The notes beneath the pieces were generated by a model. The model was given only the letters and a program-made list of their open reading frames with translations. It did not search any database and was not told the DNA's origin. From Clostridium sp. 1001271st1 H5 (GTDB taxonomy: Bacteria; Bacillota; Clostridia; Lachnospirales; Lachnospiraceae), in contig NZ_SPHO01000021.1 in NCBI RefSeq assembly GCF_005845215.1, forward strand, positions 1 through 64,000: a stretch of DNA of 64,000 bases, written 5' to 3'. This document shows positions 59,242 to 64,000 of the stretch, one piece after another. A program made the position numbers and the translations under genes. Each line of letters begins with the position of its first letter. Within the stretch, counting starts at the first letter, position 1.

Positions 59242-60390
59242 GTGAACTCAGAATACAATCTTCATTTGGAAGTTAATATAAGAAAAAAATTAAAGGATTT
59301 CAGTCTGGACATAAACTTTGAAGCGGGCCGGGGATGTCTGGGTATCCTGGGACCATCGGGCTGCGGGAAGAGTATGACCCTGAAATCCATTGCAGGCATC
59401 ATCCGGCCGGACGGGGGAAGGATTGCCCTGCGATATGCCCAGGGGGAGGCGGCGGGAGGCCGGGTCCTCTATGATTCCGCCCTGAAGGTCAATGAGAGGC
59501 CCCAGGTAAGGCGGGTGGGCTATCTGTTCCAGAACTACGCCCTGTTTCCCGGCATGACCGTGGAACAGAACATCATGGTGGGGTTAAAGGGAGGCCGGGG
59601 AAACGTGGGGCTTAGAAAACGCCGGCCCATGTCCCAGGAGGCCAGGGAACAGAAGGTGGCTGAGATGGTGGAGCGGTTCAGGCTCCATGGGCTGGAAAAA
59701 CGTTATCCCGGCCAGCTGTCAGGCGGCCAGCAGCAAAGAGTGGCCCTGGCCAGGAGCCTGGCCTATGAGCCGGAGGCGCTGCTGCTGGACGAGCCTTTTT
59801 CCGCCATGGATACATATCTGAGGGAGGGATTGCGCCTGGAGCTGGCGGATGCCCTTAAGGATTATGACGGGGTGACCATTATGGTGACCCATGACAGGGA
59901 TGAGGCATACCAGCTTTGCGGCAATCTTCTGCTTATGGACAGAGGATGTGTGCTGGCGGCGGGCAGGACAAGGGATATTTTCCAGAATCCCATTACATGC
60001 CAGGCAGCCAGGCTTACGGGATGTAAGAACATTTCCAGGATTGAGCGGCTGGGAGAACGCAGGATACGGGCAGTGGACTGGAACGGCCTGGAGCTGGTCA
60101 CGGACCGCCCTGTGGATGACACCATAACATCGGTGGGAATCAGGGCCCATGATTTCGAACCTCTGTCAGACAGCGGTGCACAGGCCTATATGGAGAGGGA
60201 GGATGCAAATCTTATAAAAGTATATGCTCCATCTATTTCCGAAATGCCGTTTGAGTGGTATATTACATTACAGAACGGTCTGTGGTGGAAGAAGGGGAAG
60301 GATATCCACACACACGAAACCGCGGGCCTGGTGCCGGATTGGCTCAGGGTGGAGCCGTCCGCTCTCTTGCTTTTGACCGGAGAGCTTTAA
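59242..60390 (+). CDS. Molybdate ABC transporter ATPase ModC
   Basis: This 382-residue ATPase has Walker A GPSGCGKSMTLKSIAG, the Q-loop FQNYALFPGMTV, signature LSGGQQQRVALARSLAYEPEALLLDEPF and His-loop MVTHDRDEA. A C-terminal TOBE-like domain follows. The start is GTG 59242 after AAAGGGG. It drives molybdate uptake with ModAB. Confidence 0.95.
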   Translation: MNSEYNLHLEVNIRKKLKDFSLDINFEAGRGCLGILGPSGCGKSMTLKSIAGIIRPDGGRIALRYAQGEAAGGRVLYDSALKVNERPQVRRVGYLFQNYALFPGMTVEQNIMVGLKGGRGNVGLRKRRPMSQEAREQKVAEMVERFRLHGLEKRYPGQLSGGQQQRVALARSLAYEPEALLLDEPFSAMDTYLREGLRLELADALKDYDGVTIMVTHDRDEAYQLCGNLLLMDRGCVLAAGRTRDIFQNPITCQAARLTGCKNISRIERLGERRIRAVDWNGLELVTDRPVDDTITSVGIRAHDFEPLSDSGAQAYMEREDANLIKVYAPSISEMPFEWYITLQNGLWWKKGKDIHTHETAGLVPDWLRVEPSALLLLTGEL

Positions 60391-60438
60391 GGGGCGGATA
60401 TCAGGCTATCATATTACAGAGAAAGGCGGAACAGACCT

Positions 60439-61380
60439 ATGAGGACAGGGGCTGTTATTATCGCAGCAGGTCACAAGAGCACAATCAGCCGTTTCCAGCC
60501 CATGCTTCCCATTGGGGACAGCACGGTCATACGGAGAATTATCATTACCCTTAAGCGGGCGGGCATTGAGCCCGTGGTAGTGGTTACCGGGCAGAAGGCG
60601 GACGAGGTGGAAAAACACATTGCAGGACTCCGGGTCATCTGTCTGCGCAATCAGGATTATGAGCAGATCCAGATGTATTACAGTATCTGTATGGGGTTAA
60701 ATTATATAGAGGATTTATGCGACAGGGTATTTATCCTGCCGGCCAAATTCCCTATGTTCCTTCCGGATACCATACAGAGGATGATGGGGTCCCGGGCCAT
60801 GGCTGCCTGTCCTGTGTTTGACGGAAGGCGGGGCCATCCGGTCCTGGTATCCAAGGCAGCCATTGGCCCCCTTTTAAACTATGAGGGGGGAAAAGGATTG
60901 AGAGGCGCCCTGCGCCAGCCGGAAATCGATGCCTATCTGGAGGAGATACCGGTGGAGGACGAGGGAATCATCATGGCAGTGGAATCGGACGAGGACTGCG
61001 CCCGGGGCAGTCTTGGACGGGAAAAGCTGGCTGTGTATCCCCAGGTGCAGCTGACACTGGAGCGCAATGAAGGATTTTTTGGTCCCCAGGCAGCCCAGTT
61101 CCTGAGCCTGATTGACCATACAGGCTCTATGCAGACAGCCTGCAGGCAGATGCATATGTCCTATACCAAGGGATGGAAGATTTTAAAGGAGGCAGAGCGG
61201 CAGCTGGGCTATCCTCTCCTGATTACGCAGTCAGGAGGGGCGGAAGGCGGTTTTTCCCAGCTCACACCCAAGTCCAAGGAGTTTCTGGACCGTTATCTGC
61301 GGATGGAGAAGGAATTGCGCATGGAAGGCGAACGGCTTTATAAAAAATATTTTTCTGCGGAGGAAGAGGCGGGGTCATGA
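60439..61380 (+). CDS. Degenerate MocA-like domain fused to ModE-type HTH
   Basis: The 313-residue protein has an N-terminal MocA-like domain in which catalytic residues are lost. The usual AAGLSSRMG/K loop reads AAGHKSTISRFQPML, and the metal-site DxP becomes LPAKFPMF, although DGRRGHPVLVS is kept. From about residue 215 comes a ModE-like winged helix (FGPQAAQFLSLIDHTGSMQTACRQMHMSYTKGWKILKEAERQLGYPL). This looks like a regulator that senses a nucleotide or molybdopterin ligand rather than an enzyme. It is co-transcribed with modABC and overlaps xdhC by four bases. Predicted targets are the dyads at 53767 and 57576. Confidence 0.85.
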   Translation: MRTGAVIIAAGHKSTISRFQPMLPIGDSTVIRRIIITLKRAGIEPVVVVTGQKADEVEKHIAGLRVICLRNQDYEQIQMYYSICMGLNYIEDLCDRVFILPAKFPMFLPDTIQRMMGSRAMAACPVFDGRRGHPVLVSKAAIGPLLNYEGGKGLRGALRQPEIDAYLEEIPVEDEGIIMAVESDEDCARGSLGREKLAVYPQVQLTLERNEGFFGPQAAQFLSLIDHTGSMQTACRQMHMSYTKGWKILKEAERQLGYPLLITQSGGAEGGFSQLTPKSKEFLDRYLRMEKELRMEGERLYKKYFSAEEEAGS

Positions 61381-62462
61381 AAGCATTATTTACAGAGTTA
61401 AGACAATTATTGGAGCAGGGGGAGGAGGCTGTTCTGGTGACTATTATTGCCAGTTCCGGTTCCACCCCCAGGGGAACCGGTTCCCGGATGCTGGTGAGGA
61501 AGGACGGGTCCATAGAAGGGACCGTGGGCGGCGGCGCTGTGGAGTACCAGGCCATCCAGGCAGCCATCCAGGCTATGAAGGACAAGGCTTCCTTTGCCAG
61601 GGGATTCACCCTCACCAGAAACCAGGTGGCTGATATCGGCATGGTGTGCGGGGGAAATGTGGTGGTATATTTCCAGTACATTTGTCCGGGGGACCAGGCG
61701 CTGTATGGTTTCTGCGGCCGGGTTCTGGAGGCCTTGGCAAAGGATGAGGACAGCTGGCTCATTCTGGATATCACCGACGAGACATGCTGGCAGATGGGCC
61801 TGTACAGCCACAGCCTGGGTCTGGCCGGTATGAAAGGGCTGGGGCAGTCTTGTCTGGGGCCGGGAGAGACTGGGGAAATCAGCGGCGCCGGCTCATGGAG
61901 CGGGCTGGAAAAAGAACTCTTTGGCAGCAAGGCCCGGCAGAAATCAGTGGACGGCCGGAATTATTATATAGAGCCTCTGGTACAGGCCGGGACCGTCTAT
62001 ATATTCGGAGGCGGCCATGTGGCCCAGGAGCTGGTTCCTGTGCTGGCCCATGTGGGATTCCGCTGCGTGGTCATGGACGACAGGGAGGTATTTGCCAATC
62101 CCCGGGTATTTCCCCAGGCAGACAGGACTGTGGTGGGAGACATGGAACACATCAGCGAGTATGTGGATATCAGTTCCAGGGACTATGTGTGCGTCATGAC
62201 CAGGGGGCACCAGTTTGATTATTATGTGCAGAAGCAGGCCATGGCCCTGCATCCTTATTATATCGGCATCATGGGCAGCAGGAACAAGATACGGGTGGTG
62301 ACGGATAAGCTGCTGGCAGACGGCTTCACATTGGAGGAAATCCAGAAATGCCACATGCCCATCGGCACGGACATTGGAGCCGAGACACCGGCGGAGATTG
62401 CCATCAGCATTACGGGAGAACTGATAGCGCAGAGAGCAGCCAGGACGGATGCCCGGCAGTGA
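61377..62462 (+). CDS. XdhC/CoxI-family Moco insertion chaperone
   Basis: The 361-residue protein has the N-terminal XdhC/CoxI domain (VLVTIIASSGSTPRGTGSRMLVRKDG, GTVGGGAVEY) and the C-terminal Rossmann domain (VYIFGGGHVAQELVPVLAHVGFRCVVMDDR; PYYIGIMGSRNKI). XdhC proteins bind Moco, protect it and deliver it to hydroxylase apoproteins after sulfuration. It starts on the stop of the MocA/ModE gene (ATGA) and is the last gene of the mod operon. Confidence 0.93.
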   Translation: MKALFTELRQLLEQGEEAVLVTIIASSGSTPRGTGSRMLVRKDGSIEGTVGGGAVEYQAIQAAIQAMKDKASFARGFTLTRNQVADIGMVCGGNVVVYFQYICPGDQALYGFCGRVLEALAKDEDSWLILDITDETCWQMGLYSHSLGLAGMKGLGQSCLGPGETGEISGAGSWSGLEKELFGSKARQKSVDGRNYYIEPLVQAGTVYIFGGGHVAQELVPVLAHVGFRCVVMDDREVFANPRVFPQADRTVVGDMEHISEYVDISSRDYVCVMTRGHQFDYYVQKQAMALHPYYIGIMGSRNKIRVVTDKLLADGFTLEEIQKCHMPIGTDIGAETPAEIAISITGELIAQRAARTDARQ

Positions 62463-62639
62463 TGCCGCCGGGATATACAAAAAATTTTAGGTTATCTAAA
62501 ATATTTTGCATTCATGCACAAAAAACAGAGAGGTGTTCACCAAAAGATTAGATATAATGCGGATTGCTAAACAGGTATGCCTGACATATAATGAATCTAT
62601 CACAGTGATGGAAAACATATTAGAAGGAAGGAATCGATA

Positions 62640-62723
62640 ATGGCAGTCATCGGAGTTATACTAGTGTTTGGTATCCTGAGTTTTGATTTGTATGGTGTAA
62701 TCAGGAATAATATCCAGAAATAG
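62640..62723 (+). CDS. Small membrane peptide, 27 residues
   Basis: ATG 62640 follows AGAAGGAAGG. The product, beginning MAVIGVILVFGILSFDLYGV and ending IRNNIQK, is one membrane helix with a basic end. A TATAAT at 62553-62558 could be its -10 box, but the -35 is weak. It stands alone in the 476-base gap between xdhC and yqeC and ends before a terminator (62776). Function unknown. Confidence 0.55.
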   Translation: MAVIGVILVFGILSFDLYGVIRNNIQK

Positions 62724-62775
62724 GGACGCAACAGGATAAGATAGTCAGCTGAGACAAAACACTGAAATAGAACAG

Positions 62776-62837
62776 CAGCCGGAAGCAGAGGGGATTCCCC
62801 TTGTTTCCGGCTGTTTTTAACTGCCCTTAAAGGGCAG
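62776..62837 (+). terminator. Terminator and second hairpin
   Basis: CAGCCGGAA (62776-62784) pairs with TTCCGGCTG (62805-62813), with an inner AGGGG/CCCCT stem, followed by TTTTTAA. A separate perfect hairpin, CTGCCCTTAAAGGGCAG, follows at 62821-62837. Confidence 0.85.
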
Positions 62838-62938
62838 AAAATTATCTTTCCCTATCTTCTGTTTTATGATAGAATAGTCAGAGTATCACAGTAAAGTGCT
62901 GCATTAATCTATGTCAACTATAAAATGGAGATTATGCC

Positions 62939-63808
62939 ATGAAGGTCTATTTTTACGAGTGCGGCATATGGACCGGAACCAACAGCCTGTGGCACGGCCT
63001 GGGGCTTGAGGGACGGATGAAGCAGGCACGGTCAGAGAAAGGACCGGGCCCTTTTGTGGTGTCTCTTGCAGGCGCGGGTGGCAAGACATCCGCCATACGC
63101 AGACTGGCCTGGGAGGCCCTGGACCGGGGGCTTAAAGTTTTGGTGGCAACCACCACCCATATGGCTTGTCCGGATGCATTCGGATGCCTTGAGGGCAATG
63201 TGGAAGAAATCAGGGCTGGTCTGGAACAGCGCGGCCTGGCAGTGGCCGGAAGGCCGGCGGAGAATGGGAAGATTGCATTTACAGGCCGGGAGTTGTATGA
63301 GGAAGCCTGTTCCCTGGCGGATTTGGTGCTGGTGGAGGCTGACGGTTCCAGACGCCTGCCTTTGAAGGTGCCAAGGGCCGGGGAGCCGGTGATTCCGGAG
63401 AATACAGATATGATTCTGTGCCTCAATGGCCTGACATCCCTTGGGAAACAGGCCGGGGAATGCTGCCTGAGACTGGAGGAAGCCCTGGACCTGATGAGCC
63501 GCCACGGCCGGAAATTGTATGGGCATGAGTGTGTTTTTTCCGGCAAAGAACCGGATGGACCGGACCGGAATAGGGAATATAAGAGCGACTGGGTCATACA
63601 AAAGGAAGACATGATGACGCTGATGAAGCATGGATACCTGGTCCCCCTGCGGGAAGCCCATCCGTATATGGAGGTGCTGCCTGTATTCAACCAGGCCGAC
63701 ACTGCGCAGAAAGCAGCGCTGGCCAAGGAAATGCTGGACGGAATGGGTGAGACAGCAGGGATTGCAAGCGGACAGCTGGACCAGGATGGGTCCGCCCGGT
63801 TATTTTAA
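62939..63808 (+). CDS. YqeC-like selenium-dependent hydroxylase accessory protein
   Basis: This 289-residue protein of the YqeC family is genomically linked to selenium-dependent molybdenum hydroxylases. P-loop VSLAGAGGKTSAIRRLAWEA near residue 42, the VATTTHMACPD switch region, LVLVEADGSRRLPLKVPRAGEPVIP (Walker B-like) and a C-terminal FNQADT support the call. It probably hydrolyses a nucleotide during labile-selenium cofactor maturation; the exact reaction is not established. An N-terminal extension of about 35 residues precedes the P-loop domain. GGAG precedes ATG 62939. Confidence 0.88.
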   Translation: MKVYFYECGIWTGTNSLWHGLGLEGRMKQARSEKGPGPFVVSLAGAGGKTSAIRRLAWEALDRGLKVLVATTTHMACPDAFGCLEGNVEEIRAGLEQRGLAVAGRPAENGKIAFTGRELYEEACSLADLVLVEADGSRRLPLKVPRAGEPVIPENTDMILCLNGLTSLGKQAGECCLRLEEALDLMSRHGRKLYGHECVFSGKEPDGPDRNREYKSDWVIQKEDMMTLMKHGYLVPLREAHPYMEVLPVFNQADTAQKAALAKEMLDGMGETAGIASGQLDQDGSARLF

Positions 63809-63824
63809 AGGATGGTTATGAGGG

Positions 63825-64000
63825 ATGAAGATATCATTTATCTATATGGCTTCCGGATTTGGAAGCCGTTTTGGCTCTAATAAGCTGCTGGTGCCCTTTA
63901 AGGGAAAGGAGCTTTACCGCCATGGGCTTGACTGCATCTGCCGGGCGGCAGGGGAGCTGGAGAAAGATGGGCACCAGACAGAGATTCTGGTGGTCAGCCA
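63825..64000 (+). CDS. MocA-like nucleotidyltransferase (copy 4), truncated by window end
   Basis: The open frame runs to the end of the window. The N terminus MKISFIYMASGFGSRFGSNKLL followed by VPFKGKELYRHGLD matches the NTP-transferase signature (GFGSRFG...K), so it is a fourth MocA-like member. Only 58 residues are visible. It starts 16 bases after the yqeC-like gene. In related clusters a hydroxylase-specific NTP transferase and selD are found next. Confidence 0.75.
   Translation, partial: MKISFIYMASGFGSRFGSNKLLVPFKGKELYRHGLDCICRAAGELEKDGHQTEILVVS

Overview
The window looks like a chromosomal stretch of a gut anaerobe of the Lachnospiraceae, close to the Clostridium bolteae/clostridioforme (Enterocloster) group. 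This is inferred from the Tn916/Tn1549-type conjugation genes, the selenium-dependent molybdenum hydroxylase genes and the codon style. No rRNA, tRNA or housekeeping marker is present, so the species is not fixed.

Layout: (1) 1-~8429 is a mobilizable element (IME) whose left end lies before the window. It carries a small membrane protein, an IS110-family insertion, an SdpI-like protein, a MobL-type relaxase, a CHC2 primase-like protein, a VapE-type ATPase and a large serine recombinase. It sits inside the maff2 gene of a larger element; only the last ~28 codons of maff2 remain (8430-8513). (2) ~8430-~31860 is the larger integrative conjugative element (ICE): VirB6-like, PrgI, VirB4, a DNA methyltransferase, a CHAP-domain cell-wall hydrolase, DUF4315/DUF4366, TopB, a giant ArdA/ArdC-like antirestriction protein, a leftward relaxase/MobC operon with an oriT-like region, an AT-rich cargo island (leader peptide, attenuators, Cys-rich KTR protein, RlmN/Cfr-family radical SAM methylase), a sigma factor, HTH, TnpW and a TndX-like serine recombinase. 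(3) The ICE right end abuts the first codons of a [2Fe-2S] subunit gene of a molybdenum hydroxylase, which has lost its start codon. (4) 32.3-64 kb is host DNA devoted to molybdenum hydroxylases. It holds two MoCo large subunits with Fe-S partners, an FAD subunit with an inserted GltD-like module, Moco biosynthesis (MoeA-like, MoaC, MoaA, MOSC-MogA), ModABC, XdhC, YqeC, four MocA-like nucleotidyltransferases, a transporter and CoA-handling enzymes, with Crp/Fnr, TetR and ModE-like regulators.

How it fits together: ModABC imports molybdate, MoaA/MoaC/MogA/MoeA-like build Moco, and MocA-like proteins and XdhC mature and insert it. YqeC indicates the selenium-dependent branch of the family. The hydroxylases oxidise an unidentified, probably heterocyclic or aromatic, substrate, with electrons possibly going to NAD(P) through the GltD-like module. 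The OFA transporter, AMP-ligase (frameshifted here), CoA transferase and thioesterase suggest that the substrate or product is a carboxylate. The most interesting new observations are: a ModE-type DNA-binding domain fused to a catalytically degraded MocA domain, together with two 24-nt CG.TAT/ATAACG dyads upstream of modA and of the moeA-like gene; a divergent RlmN/Cfr methylase behind a leader peptide in ICE cargo; an inverted second copy of the oriT-like region in front of the antirestriction gene; and a C-terminal tail shared by several mobile-element proteins.
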